The translations under genes and the position numbers were made by a program. The notes beneath the pieces were generated by a model. The model searched no databases. It was not told the DNA's origin and was given only the letters and a program-made list of their open reading frames with translations. A DNA stretch of 64,000 bases from Osmia lignaria lignaria (taxonomy: Eukaryota > Arthropoda > Insecta > Hymenoptera > Megachilidae): assembly GCF_051020975.1 (NCBI RefSeq), contig NW_027478169.1, positions 7,254,001 to 7,318,000 of the forward strand, written 5' to 3'. This document shows, piece by piece, positions 49,885 through 63,729 of the stretch (position 1 is the stretch's first letter; each line of letters starts with the position of its first letter).

Positions 49885-52800
49885 TCAGATGCGTAGTTCT
49901 CGAGATATATCAAGATATTTAAAAGTTCCGAAGCCGCACCAACATAATAGAGATACAGAAACACGGTGGCCCCTTTCTTTGAGATAACTCTGCACTAGTG
50001 CGAGCCGCAGATGCCGCTTCCAGCTTAGCTGTGCAGAAGAAGAACAACAAGAAGAAGAAATATCTCGAAATATGTCCGTCAGGCCCCTTCCCTTGAGATA
50101 AATCTGCAAATATCTCGGAAACGAAGCGAGCTATGGCAAAATGTTAAGAGACCTTTTTTGTAGAGAATTCAGTTTCCTACTTTTCATCTTCTATGATATT
50201 TTTTGATCAGATGCGTAGTTCTCGAGATATATCAAGATATTTAAAAGTTCCGAAGCTGCACCAACATACTAGAGGTACAGAAACACCGTGGCCTCTTCCT
50301 TTGCGATAACTCTGCACTATTGCGAGCTGCAAATGCCACTTCCAGCTTAGCTGTGCAGAAGAAGAACAACAAGAAGAAGAAATATCTCGAAATATGTCCG
50401 TCAGGCCCCTTCCCTTGAGATATATCTGCAAATATCTCGGAAACGAAGCGAGCTATGGCAAAATGTTAAGAGACCTTTTTTGTAGAGAATTAAGTTTCCT
50501 ACTTTTTATCTTCTATGATATTTTTTGAGCAGATGCGTAGTTCTCGAGATATATCAAGATATTTAAAAGTTCCGAAGCCGCACCAACATAATAGAGATAC
50601 AGAAACACCGTGGCCCCTTTCTTTGAGATAACTCTGCGCTATTGCGAGCTGGAAATGCCACTTCCAGTTTAGCTGTACAGAAGAAGAACAACAAGAAGAA
50701 GAAATATCTCGAAATATGTCCGTCAGGCCCCTTCCCTCGTGATAAATCTGCAAATATCTCGGAAACGAAGCGAGCTATGGCAAAATGTTAAGAGACCTTT
50801 TTTGTAGAGAATTAAGTTTCCTACTTTTTATGTTCTATGATATTTTTTGATCAGATGCGTAGTTCTCGAGATATATCAAGATATTTAAAAGTTCCGAAGC
50901 CGCACCAACATAATAGAGATACAGAAACACCGTGGCCCCTTTCTTTGAGATAACTCTGCACTAGTGCGAGCCGCAAATGCCGCTTCCAGCTTAGCTGTGC
51001 AGAAGAAGAACAACAAGAAGAAGAAATATCTCGAAATATGTCCGTCAGGCCCCTTCCCTTGAGATAAATCTGCAAATATCTCGGAAACGAAGCGAGCTAT
51101 GGCAAAATGTTAAGAGACCTTTTTTGTAGAGAATTAAGTTTCCTACTTTTTATGTTGTATGATATTTTTTGATCAGATGCGTAATTGTGGAGATATATCA
51201 AGATATTTAAAAGTTCCGAAGCCGCACCAACATAATAGAGATACAGAAACACCGTGGCCCCTTTCTTTGAGATAACTCTGCACTAGTGCGAGCCGCAAAT
51301 GCCACTTTCAGCTTAGCTGTGCAGAAGAAGAACAACAAGAAGAAGAAATATCTCGAAATATGTCCGTCAGGCCCCTTCCCTTGAGATAAATCTGCAAATA
51401 TCTCGGAAACGAAGCTAGCTATGGCAAAATGTTAAGAGACCTTTTTTGTAGAGAATTATGTTTCCTACAATTTATGTTCAGTGATATTTTTTGATCAGAA
51501 GCGTAGTTTTCGAGATATATCGAGATATTTAAAAGTTCCGAGCCGCACCAACATAATAGAGATACAGAAACACCGTGGCCCCTTTCTTTGAGATAACTCT
51601 GCACTATTGCGAGCTGCAAATGCCACTTCCAGCTTAGCTGTGCAGAGGAAGAACAACAAGAAGAAGAAATATCTCGAAATATGTCCGTCAGGCCAGTCCC
51701 TTGGAGCTGAATCTGCAAATATCTCGGAAACGAAGCGAGCTATGGCAAAATGTTAAGAGACGTTTTTTGTAGAGAATTATGTTTCCTATAATTTATGTTC
51801 TATGATATTTTTTGATCAGAAGCGTAGTTTTCGAGATATATCGAGATATTTAAAAGTTCCGAAGCCGCACCAACATAATAGAGATACAGAAACACCGTGG
51901 CCCCTTTCTTTGAGATAACTCCGCACTATTGCGAGCTGTAAATGCCACTTCCAGCTTAGCTGTGCAGAAGAAGAACAACAAGAAGAAGAAATATCTCGAA
52001 ATATGTCCGTCAGGCCCCTTCCCTTGAGATATATCTGCAAATATCTCGGAAAGGAAGCGAGCTATGGCAAAATGTTAAGAGACGTTTTTTGTAGAGAATT
52101 ATGTTTCCTACAATTTATGTTCTATGATATTTTTTGATCAGAAGCGTAGTTTTCGAGATATATCGAGATATTTAAAAGTTCCGAAGCCGCACCAACATAA
52201 TAGAGATACAGAAACACCGTGGCCCCTTTCTTTGAGATAACTCTGCACTATTGCGAGCTGCGAATGCCACTTCCAGCTTAGCTGTGCAGAAGAAGAACAA
52301 CAAGAAGAAGAAATATCTCGAAATATGTCCGTCAGGCCCCTTCCCTTGAGATATATCTGCAAATATCTCGGAAACGAAGCGAGCTATGGCAAAATCTTCG
52401 GAGACCTTTTTTGTAGAGAATTAAGTTTCCTACTTTTTATCTTGTATGATATTTTTTGATCAGATGCGTAGTTCTCGAGATATATCAAGATATTTAAAAG
52501 TTCCGAAGCCGCACCAACATAATAGAGATACAAAAACACCGTGGCCCCTCTCTTTGAGATAACTCTGCACAATTGCGAGCTGCAAATGCCACTTCCAGCT
52601 TAGCTGTGCAGAAGAAGAACAACAAGAAGAAGAAATATCTCGAAATATGTCCGTCAGGCCCCTTCCCTTGAGATAAATCTGCAAATATCTCGGAAGCGAA
52701 GCGAGCTATGGCAAAATGTTAAGAGACCTTTCTTGTAGAGAATTAGGCTTCCTACTTTTTATGTTCTATGATATTTTTTGATCAGATGCGTAGTTCTCGG

Positions 52801-55800
52801 GATATATCGAGATATTTAAAAGTTCCGAAGCCGCACGAACATAATAGAGATACAGAATCACCGTGGCCCCTTTCTTTGAGATAACTCTGCACTAGTGCGA
52901 GCCGCAAATGCCACTTCCAGCTTAGCTGTGCAGAAGAAGAACAACAAGAAGAAGAAATATCTCGAAATATGTCCGTCAGGCCCCTTCCCTTCAGATATAT
53001 CTGTAAATATCTCGGAAACGAAGCGAGCTATGGCAAGATGTTAAGAGACCTTTTTTGTAGAGAATTAAGTTTCCTACTTTTTATGTTCTATGATATTTTT
53101 TGATCAGATGCGTAGTTCTCGAGATATATCAAGATATTTAAAAGTTCCGAAGCCGCACCAACATAATAGAGATACAGAAACACCGTGGCCCCTTTCTTTG
53201 AAATAACTCCGCACTATTGCGAGCTGTAAATGCCACTTCCAGCTTAGCTGTGCAGAAGAAGAACAACAAGAAGAAGAAATATCTCGAAATATGTCCGTCA
53301 GGCCCCTTCCCTTGAGATATATCTGCAAATATCTCGGAAAGGAAGCGAGGTATGGCAAAATGTTAAGAGACCTTTTTTGTAGAGAATTAAGTTTCCTACT
53401 TTTTATGTTCTATGATATTTTTTGATCAGATGCGTAGTTCTCGAGATATATCAAGATATTTAAAAGTTCCGAAGCCGCACCAACATAATAGAGATACAGA
53501 AACACCGTGGCCCCTTTCTTTGAGATAACTCTGCGCCATTGCGAGCTGGTAACGCCACTTCCAGTTTAGCTGTGCAGAAGAAGAACAACAAGAAGAAGAA
53601 ATATCTCGAAATATGTCCGTCAGGCCCCTTCCCTTGAGATATATCTGCAAATATCTCGGAAACGAAACGAGCTATGGCAAAATGTTAAGAGACCTTTCTT
53701 GTAGAGAATTAGGCTTCCTACTTTTTATGTTCTATGATATTTTTTGATCAGATGCGTAGTTCTCGAGATATATCAAGATATTTAAAAGTTCCGAAGCTGC
53801 ACCTACATAATAGAGGTACAGAAACACCGTGGCCTCTTTCTCTGAGATAACTCTGCACTATTGCGAGCTGCAAATGCCACTTCCAGCTTAGCTGTGCAGA
53901 AGAAGAACAACAAGAAGAAGAAATATCTCGAAATATGTCCGTCAGGCCCCTTCCCTTGAGATAAATCTGCAAATATCTCGGAAACGAAGCGAGCTATGGC
54001 AAAATGTTAAGAGACCTTATTTGTAGAGAATTAAGTTTCCTACTTTTTATGTTCTGCGATATTTTTTGATCAGATGCGTAGTTCTCGAGATATATCAAGA
54101 TATTTAAAAGTTCCGAAGCCGCACCAACATAATAGAGATACAGAAACACCGTGGCCCCTTTCTTTGCGATAACTCTGCACTATTGCGAGCTGGAAATGCC
54201 ACTTCCAGTTTAGCTGTGCAGAGGAAGAACAACAAGAAGAAGAAATATCTCGAAATATGTCCGTTAGGCCCCTTCCCTTGAGATAAATCTGCAAATATCT
54301 CGGAAACGAAGCGAGCTATGGCAAAATGTTAAGAGACCTTTTCTGTAGAGAATTAAGTTTCCTACTTTTTATGTTCTATGATATTTTTTGATCAGATGCG
54401 TAGTTCTCGAGATATATCAAGATATTTAAAAGTTCCGAAGCCGCACCAACATAATAGAGATACAGAAACACCGTGGCCCCTCTCTTTGAGATAACTCTGC
54501 ACTATTGCGAGCTGCAAATGCCACTTCCAGCTTAGCTGTGCAGAGGAAGAACAACAAGAAGAAGAAGTATCTCGAAATATGTCCGTCAGGCCAGTTCCTT
54601 TGAGCTGAATCTGCAAATATCTCGGAAACGAAGCGAGCTATGGCAAAATGTTAAGAGACGTTTTTTGTAGAGAATTATACTTCCTACAATTTATGTTCTA
54701 TGATATTTTTTGATCAGAAGCGTAGTTTTCGAGATATATCGAGATATTTAAAAGTTCCGAAGCCGCACCAACATAATAGAGATACAGAAACACCGTGGCC
54801 CCTTTCTTTGAGATAACTCTGCACTAGGGCGAGCCGCAAATGCCACTTCCAGCTTAGCTGTGCAGAAGAAGAACAACAAGAAGAAGAAATATCTCGAAAT
54901 ATGTCCGTCAGGCCCCTTCCCTTGAGATAAATCTGCAAATATCTCGGAAACGAAGCGAGCTATGGCAAAATGTTAAGAGACCTTTTTTGTAGAGAATTAA
55001 GTTTCCTAGTTTTTATCTTTTATGATATTTTTTGATCAGCTGCGTAGTTCTCGAGATATATCAAGATATTTAAAAGTTCCGAAGCCGCACCAACATAATA
55101 GAGATACAGAAAGACCGTGGCCCCTCTCTTTGAGATAACTCTGCACTATTGCGAGCTGGAAATGCCACTTCCAGTTTAGCTGTGCAGAAGAAGAACAACA
55201 AGAAGAAGAAATATCTCGAAATTTGTCCGTTAGGCCCCTTCCCTTGAAATAAATCTGCAAATATCTCGGAAACGAAGCGAGCTATGGCAAAATGTTAAGA
55301 GACCTTTTTTGTAGAGAATTAAGTTTCCTACTTTTTATGATCTATGTTATTTTTTGATCAGATGCGTAGTTCTCGAGATATATCAAGATATTTAAAAGTT
55401 CCGAAGCCACACCAACATAGTAGAGATACAGAAACACCGTGGCCCCTCTCTTTGAGATAACTCTGCACTATTGCGAGCTGGAAATGCCACTTCCAGTTTA
55501 GCTGTGCAGAAGAAGAACAACAAGAAGAAGAAATATCTCGAAATATGTCCGTCAGGCCAGTTCCTTTGAGCTGAATCTGCAAATATCTCGGAAACGAAGC
55601 GAGCTATGGCAAAATGTTAAGAGACGTTTTTTGTAGAGAATTATGTTTCCTACAATTTATGTTCTATGATATTTTTTGATCAGAAGCGTAGTTTTCGAGA
55701 TATATCGAGATATTTAAAAGTTCCGAAGCCGCACCAACATAATAGAGATACAGAATCACCGTGGCCCCTTTCTTTGAGATAACTCTGCACTAGTGCGAGC

Positions 55801-56323
55801 CGGAAATGCCACTTCCAGCTTAGCTGTGCAGAAGAAGAACAACAAGAAGAAGAAATATCTCGAAATATGTCCGTCAGGCCCCTTCCCTTGAGATATATCT
55901 GCAAATATCTCGGAAACGAAGCGAGCTATGGCAAAATGTTAAGAGAACTTTTTTGTAGAGAATTAAGTTTCCTACTTTTTATGTTCTATGATATTTTTTG
56001 ATCAGATGCGTAGTTCTCGAGATATATCAAGATATTTAAAAGTTCCGAAGCCGCACCAACATAATAGAGATACAGAAACACCGTGGCCCCTTTCTTTGAG
56101 ATAACTCTGCACTATTGCGAGCTGCAAATGCCACTTCCAGCTTAGCTGTGCAGAGGAAGAACAACAAGAAGAAGAAATATCTCGAAATATGTCCGTCAGG
56201 CCAGTTCCTTTGAGCTGAATCTGCAAATATCTCGGAAACGAAGCGAGCTATGGCAAAATGTTAAGAGACGTTTTTTGTAGAGAATTATGTTTCCTATAAT
56301 TTATGTTCTATGATATTTTTTGA

Positions 56324-58577
56324 TCAGATGCGTAGTTCTCGAGATATATCAAGATATTTAAAAGTTCCGAAGCCGCACCAACATAATAGAGATACAGAAT
56401 CACCGTGGCCCCTTTCTTTGAGATAACTCTGCACTAGTGCGAGCCGCAAATGCCACTTCCAGCTTAGCTGTGCAGAAGAAGAACAACAAGAAGAAGAAAT
56501 ATCTCGAAATATGTCCGTCAGGCCCCTTCCCTTGAGATATATCTGCAAATATCTCGGAAACGAAGCGAGCCATGGCAAAATGTTAAGAGAACTTTTTTGT
56601 AGAGAATTAAGTTTCCTACTTTTTATGTTCTATGATATTTTTTGATCAGATGCGTAGTTCTCGAGATATATCAAGATATTTAAAAGTTCCGAAGTCGCAC
56701 CAACATAATAGAGATACAGAAACACCGTGGCCCCTTTCTTTGAGATAACTCTGCACTATTGCGAGCTGTAAATGCCACTTCCAGCTTAGCTGTGCAGAAG
56801 AAGAACAACAAGAAGAAGAAATATCTCGAAATATGTCCGTCAGGCCCCTTCCCTTGAGATATATCTGCAAATATCTCGGAAACGAAACGAGCCATGGCAA
56901 AATGTTAAGAGACCTTTTTTGTAGAGAATTATGTTTCCTACAATTTATGTTCTGTGATATTTTTTGATCAGAAGCGTAGTTTTCGAGATATATCGAGATA
57001 TTTAAAAGTTCCGAAGCCGCACCAACATAATAGAGATACAGAAACACCGTGGCCCCTTTCTTTGAGATAACTCTGCACTATTGCGAGCTGCAAATGCCAC
57101 TTCCAGCTTAGCTGTGCAGAGGAAGAACAACAAGAAGAAGAAATATCTCGAAATATGTCCGTCAGGCCAGTTCCTTTGAGCTGAATCTGCAAATATCTCG
57201 GAAACGAAGCGAGCTATGGCAAAATGTTAAGAGACGTTTTTTGTAGAGAATTATGTTTCCTACAATTTATGTTCTATGATATTTTTTGATCAGATGCGTA
57301 GTTCTCGAGATATATCAAGATATTTAAAAGTTCCGAAGCCGCACCAACATAATAGAGATACAGAATCACCGTGGCCCCTTTCTTTGAGATAACTCTGCAC
57401 TAGTGCGAGCCGCAAATGCCACTTCCAGCTTAGCTGTGCAGAAGAAGAACAACAAGAAGAAGAAATATCTCGAAATATGTCCGTCAGGCCCCTTCCCTTG
57501 AGATATATCTGCAAATATCTCGGAAACGAAGCGAGCCATGGCAAAATGTTAAGAGAACTTTTTTGTAGAGAATTAAGTTTCCTACTTTTTATGTTCTATG
57601 ATATTTTTTGATCAGATGCGTAGTTCTCGAGATATATCAAGATATTTAAAAGTTCCGAAGTCGCACCAACATAATAGAGATACAGAAACACCGTGGCCCC
57701 TTTCTTTGAGATAACTCTGCACTATTGCGAGCTGTAAATGCCACTTCCAGCTTAGCTGTGCAGAAGAAGAACAACAAGAAGAAGAAATATCTCGAAATAT
57801 GTCCGTCAGGCCCCTTCCCTTGAGATATATCTGCAAATATCTCGGAAACGAAACGAGCCATGGCAAAATGTTAAGAGACCTTTTTTGTAGAGAATTATGT
57901 TTCCTACAATTTATGTTCTGTGATATTTTTTGATCAGAAGCGTAGTTTTCGAGATATATCGAGATATTTAAAAGTTCCGAAGCCGCACCAACATAATAGA
58001 GATACAGAAACACCGTGGCCCCTTTCTTTGAGATAACTCTGCACTATTGCGAGCTGCAAATGCCACTTCCAGCTTAGCTGTGCAGAGGAAGAACAACAAG
58101 AAGAAGAAATATCTCGAAATATGTCCGTCAGGCCAGTTCCTTTGAGCTGAATCTGCAAATATCTCGGAAACGAAGCGAGCTATGGCAAAATGTTAAGAGA
58201 CGTTTTTTGTAGAGAATTATGTTTCCTACAATTTATGTTCTATGATATTTTTTGATCAGATGCGTAGTTCTCGAGATATATCAAGATATTTAAAAGTTCC
58301 GAAGCCGCACCAACATAATAGAGATACAGAATCACCGTGGCCCCTTTCTTTGAGATAACTCTGCACTAGTGCGAGCCGCAAATGCCACTTCCAGCTTAGC
58401 TGTGCAGAAGAAGAACAACAAGAAGAAGAAATATCTCGAAATATGTCCGTCAGGCCCCTTCCCTTGAGATATATCTGCAAATATCTCGGAAACGAAGCGA
58501 GCCATGGCAAAATGTTGAGAGACCTTTTTTGTAGAGAATTATGTTTCCTACAATTTATGTTCTGTGATATTTTTTGA
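56324..58577 (+). repeat. Trimer (966 bp) tandem unit, order A-B-C A-B-C A
   Basis: A (56324, 57290, 58256) has GAATCACCG; B (56646, 57612) has GAAGTCGCACC and follows AGAACTTTTTTG; C (56968, 57934, 58578) has GAGGAAG and GGCCAGTTCC and follows TCTGTGATATT. Two full A-B-C units are nearly identical. The third series is A-C: monomer 58256 begins as A (GAAGCGAGCC) and ends as B (AATTATG, TCTGTG), a crossover near 58497-58540 that removed one monomer. Confidence 0.88.
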
Positions 58578-60526
58578 TCAGAAGCGTAGTTTTCGAGATA
58601 TATCGAGATATTTAAAAGTTCCGAAGCCGCACCAACATAATAGAGATACAGAAACACCGTGGCCCCTTTCTTTGAGATAACTCTGCACTATTGCGAGCTG
58701 CAAATGCCACTTCCAGCTTAGCTGTGCAGAGGAAGAACAACAAGAAGAAGAAATATCTCGAAATATGTCCGTCAGGCCAGTTCCTTTGAGCTGAATCTGC
58801 AAATATCTCGGAAACGAAGAGAGCTATGGCAAAATGTTAAGAGACCTTTTTTGGAGAGAATTAAGTTTCCTACTTTTTATGATCTATGATATTTTTTGAT
58901 CAGATGCGTAGTTCTCGAGATATATCAAGATATTTAAAAGTTCCGAAGCCGCACCAACATAATAGAGATACAGAAACACCGTGGCCCCTTTCTTTGAGAT
59001 AACTGTGCACTATTGCGAGCTGTAAATGCCACTTCCAGCTTAGCTGTGCAGAAGAAGAACAACAAGAAGAAGAAATATCTCGAAATATGTCCGTGGAGGC
59101 CCCTTCCCTTGAGATAAATCTGCAAATATCTCGGAAACGAAGAGAGCTATGGCAAAATGTTAAGAGAACTTTTTTGTAGAGAATTAAGTTTCCTACTTTT
59201 TATGTTCTATGATATTTTTTGATCAGATGCGTAGTTCTCGAGATATATCAAGATATTTAAAAGTTCCGAAGCCGCACCAACATAATAGAGATACAGAAAG
59301 ACCGTGGCCCCTTTCTTTGAGATAACTCTGCACTATTGCGAGCTGCAAATGCCACTTCCAGCTTAGCTGTGCAGAGGAAGAACAACAAGAAGAAGAAATA
59401 TCTCGAAATATGTCCGTCAGGCCAGTTCCTTTGAGCTGAATCTGCAAATATCTCGGAAACGAAGCGAGCTATGGCAAAATGTTAAGAGACGTTTTTTGTA
59501 GAGAATTATGTTTCCTACAATTTATGTTCTATGATATTTTTTGATCAGAAGCGTAGTTTTCGAGATATATCGAGATATTTAAAAGTTCCGAAGCCGCACC
59601 AACATAATAGAGATACAGAATCACCGTGGCCCCTTTCTTTGAGATAACTCTGCACTAGTGCGAGCCGCAAATGCCACTTCCAGCTTAGCTGTGCAGAAGA
59701 AGAACAACAAGAAGAAGAAATATCTCGAAATATGTCCGTCAGGCCCCTTCCCTTGAGATATATCTGCAAATATCTCGGAAACGAAGCGAGCTATGGCAAA
59801 ATGTTAAGAGACCTTTTTTGTAGAGAATTAAGTTTCCTACTTTTTATGTTCTATGATATTTTTTGATCAGATGCGTAGTTCTCGAGATATATCAAGATAT
59901 TTAAAAGTTCCGAAGCCGCACCAACATAATAGAGATACAGAAACACCGTGGCCCCATTCTTTGAGATAACTCTGCACTATTGCGAGCTGGAAATGCCACT
60001 TCCAGTTTAGCTGTGCAGAAGAAGAACAACAAGAAGAAGAAATATCTCGAAATATGTCCGTTAGGCCCCTTCCCTTGAGATAAATCTGCAAATATCTCGG
60101 AAACGAAGCGAGCTATGGCAAAATGTTAAGAGACCTTTTTTGTAGAGAATTAAGTTTTCTACCTTTTATGTTCTATGATATTTTTTGATCAGATGCGTAG
60201 TTCTCGAGATATATCAAGATATTTAAAAGTTCCGAAGCCGCACCAACATAATAGAGATACAGAAACACCGTGGCCCCTTTCTTTGAGATAACTGTGCACT
60301 ATTGCGAGCTGCAAATGCCACTTCCAGCTTAGCTGTGCAGAGGAAGAACAACAAGAAGAAGAAATATCTCGAAATATGTCCGTCAGGCCAGTTCCTTTGA
60401 GCTGAATCTGCAAATATCTCGGAAACGAAGCGAGCTATGGCAAAATGTTAAGAGACGTTTTTTGTAGAGAATTATGTTTCCTACAATTTATGTTCTATGA
60501 TATTTTTTGATCAGAAGCGTAGTTTT

Positions 60527-60743
60527 CGAGATATATCGAGATATTTAAAAGTTCCGAAGCCGCACCAACATAATAGAGATACAGAAACACCGTGGCCCCT
60601 TTCTTTGAGATAACTCTGCACTATTGCGAGCTGCAAATGCCACTTCCAGCTTAGCTGTGCAGAGGAAGAACAACAAGAAGAAGAAATATCTCGAAATATG
60701 TCCGTCAGGCCAGTTCCTTTGAGCTGAATCTGCAAATATCTCG
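60527..60743 (+). repeat. Four-copy decamer array (CGAGATATTT, two in each orientation)
   Basis: In this monomer, CGAGATATAT (60527-60536) is directly followed by CGAGATATTT (60537-60546), a 10-bp tandem pair. The exact reverse complement AAATATCTCG occurs at 60684-60693 and again at 60734-60743, centres 50 bp apart. In the other head haplotype the second direct copy is degenerate (CAAGATATTT). Paired direct and inverted copies could be binding sites for a dimeric protein, or relics of how the monomer was built. No binding protein can be named. Confidence 0.8.
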
Positions 60744-60832
60744 GAAACGAAGCGAGCTATGGCAAAATGTTAAGAGACGTTTTTTGTAGAGAATTATGTT
60801 TCCTACAATTTATGTTCTATGATATTTTTTGA

Positions 60833-62120
60833 TCAGAAGCGTAGTTTTCGAGATATATCGAGATATTTAAAAGTTCCGAAGCCGCACCAACATAATAGAG
60901 ATACAGAAACACCGTGGCCCCTTTCTTTGAGATAACTCTGCACTATTGCGAGCTGCAAATGCCACTTCCAGCTTAGCTGTGCAGAGGAAGAACAACAAGA
61001 AGAAGAAATATCTCGAAATATGTCCGTCAGGCCAGTTCCTTTGAGCTGAATCTGCAAATATCTCGGAAACGAAGCGAGATATGGCAAAATGTTAAGAGAC
61101 GTTTTTTGTAGAGAATTATATTTCCTACAATTTATGTTCTATGATATTTTTTGATCAGAAGCGTAGTTTTCGAGATATATCGAGATATTTAAAAGTTCCG
61201 AAGCCGCACCAACATAATAGAGATACAGAAACACCGTGGCCCCTTTCTTTGAGATAACTCTGCACTATTGCGAGCTGCAAATGCCACTTCCAGCTTAGCT
61301 GTGCAGAGGAAGAACAACAAGAAGAAGAAATATCTCGAAATATGTCCGTCAGGCCAGTTCCTTTGAGCTGAATCTGCAAATATCTCGGAAACGAAGCGAG
61401 CTATGGCAAAATGTTAAGAGACGTTTTTTGTAGAGAATTATGTTTCCTACAATTTATGTTCTATGACATTTTTTGATCAGAAGCGTAGTTTTCGAGATAT
61501 ATCGAGATATTTAAAAGTTCCGAAGCCGCACCAACATAATAGAGATACAGAAACACCGTGGCCCCTTTCTTTGAGATAACTCTGCACTATTGCGAGCTGC
61601 AAATGCCACTTCCAGCTTAGCTGTGCAGAGGAAGAACAACAAGAAGAAGAAATATCTCGAAATATGTCCGTCAGGCCAGTTCCTTTGAGCTGAATCTGCA
61701 AATATCTCGGAAACGAAGCGAGATATGGCAAAATGTTAAGAGACGTTTTTTGTAGAGAATTATATTTCCTACAATTTATGTTCTATGATATTTTTTGATC
61801 AGAAGCGTAGTTTTCGAGATATATCGAGATATTTAAAAGTTCCGAAGCCGCACCAACATAATAGAGATACAGAAACACCGTGGCCCCTTTCTTTGAGATA
61901 ACTCTGCACTATTGCGAGCTGCAAATGCCACTTCCAGCTTAGCTGTGCAGAGGAAGAACAACAAGAAGAAGAAATATCTCGAAATATGTCCGTCAGGCCA
62001 GTTCCTTTGAGCTGAATCTGCAAATATCTCGGAAACGAAGCGAGCTATGGCAAAATGTTAAGAGACGTTTTTTGTAGAGAATTATGTTTCCTACAATTTA
62101 TGTTCTATGATATTTTTTGA
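60833..62120 (+). repeat. Dimer (644 bp) tandem unit in a homogenised stretch
   Basis: Monomers 60833 and 61477 end with GAGATATGGC and AATTATATTTCC, while 61155 and 61799 end with GAGCTATGGC and AATTATGTTTCC. All share GAGGAAG and GGCCAGTTCC. GACATTTTTTG before 61477 recurs before 62442, showing further copying. Adjacent monomers at 60511 and 62442 are of the same subtype. Confidence 0.85.
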
Positions 62121-63729
62121 TCAGATGCGTAGTTCTCGAGATATATCAAGATATTTAAAAGTTCCGAAGCCGCACCAACATAATAGAGATACAGAAAGAC
62201 CGTGGCCCCTCTCTTTGAGATAACTCTGCACTATTGCGAGCTGCAAATGCCACTTCCAGCTTAGCTGTGCAGAAGAAGAACAACAAGAAGAAGAAATATC
62301 TCGAAATATGTCCGTCAGGCCCCTTCCCTTGAGATAAATCTGCAAATATCTCGGAAACGAAGAGAGCTATGGCAAAATGTTAAGAGACCTTTTTCGAGAG
62401 AATTATGTTTCCTACAATTTATGTTCTATGACATTTTTTGATCAGAAGCGTAGTTTTCGAGATATATCGAGATATTTAAAAGTTCCGAAGCCGCACCAAC
62501 ATAATAGAGATACAGAAACACCGTGGCCCCTTTCTTTGAGATAACTCTGCACTATTGCGAGCTGCAAATGCCACTTCCAGCTTAGCTGTGCAGAGGAAGA
62601 ACAACAAGAAGAAGAAATATCTCGAAATATGTCCGTCAGGCCAGTTCCTTTGAGCTGAATCTGCAAATATCTCGGAAACGAAGCGAGCTATGGCAAAATG
62701 TTAAGAGACGTTTTTTGTAGAGAATTATGTTTCCTACACTTTATGTTCTATGATATTTTTTGATCAGAAGCGTAGTTTTCGAGATATATCGAGATATTTA
62801 AAAGTTCCGAAGACGCACCAACATAATAGAGATACAGAAACACCGTGGCCCCTTTCTTTGAGATAACTGTGCACTAGTGCGTGCCGCAAATGCCACTTCC
62901 AGCTTAGCTGTGCAGAAGAAGAACAACAAGAAGAAGAAATATCTCGAAATATGTCCGTCAGGCCCCTTCCCTTGAGATATATCTGCAAATATCTCGGAAA
63001 CGAAGCGAGCTATGGCGAAATGTTAAGAGACCTTTTTTGTAGAGAATTAAGTTTCCTACTTTTTATCTTCTATGATATTTTTTGATCAGATGCGTAGTTC
63101 TCGAGATATATCAAGATATTTAAAAGTTCCGAAGCAGCACCAACATAATAGAGATACAGAAACACCGTGGCCCCTTTCTTTGAGATAACTCTGCACTATT
63201 GCGAGCTGTAAATGCCACTTCCAGCTTAGCTGTGCAGAGGAAGAACAACAAGAAGAAGAAATATCTCGAAATATGTCCGTCAGGCCCCTTCCCTTGAGAT
63301 AAATATGCAAGTATCTCGGAAACGAAGCGAGCTATGGCAAAATGTTAAGAGACCTTTTTTGTAGAGAATTAAGTTTCCTACTTTTTATGTTCTATGATAT
63401 TTTTTGATCAGATGCGTAGTTCTCGAGATATATCAAGATATTTAAAAGTTCCGAAGCCGCACCAACATAATAGAGATACAGAAACACCGTGGCCCCTTTC
63501 TTTGAGATAACTCTGCACTATTGCGAGCTGCAAATGCCACTTCCAGCTTAGCTGTGCAGAGGAAGAACAACAAGAAGAAGAAATATCTCGAAATATGTCC
63601 GTCAGGCCAGTTCCTTTGAGCTCAATCTGCAAATATCTCGGAAACGAAACGAGCTATGGCAAAATGTTAAGAGACCTTTTTTGTAGAGAATTATGTTTCC
63701 TACAATTTATGTTCTATGATATTTTTTGA

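Noticed and set aside
56646..57047. 133-codon minus-strand frames (also 57612, 58256 and the 138-codon frame at 22644)
   Set aside because: They arise only where a variant removes a stop between adjacent monomers, then run into the next monomer in a shifted frame; they are read-throughs of the repeat.
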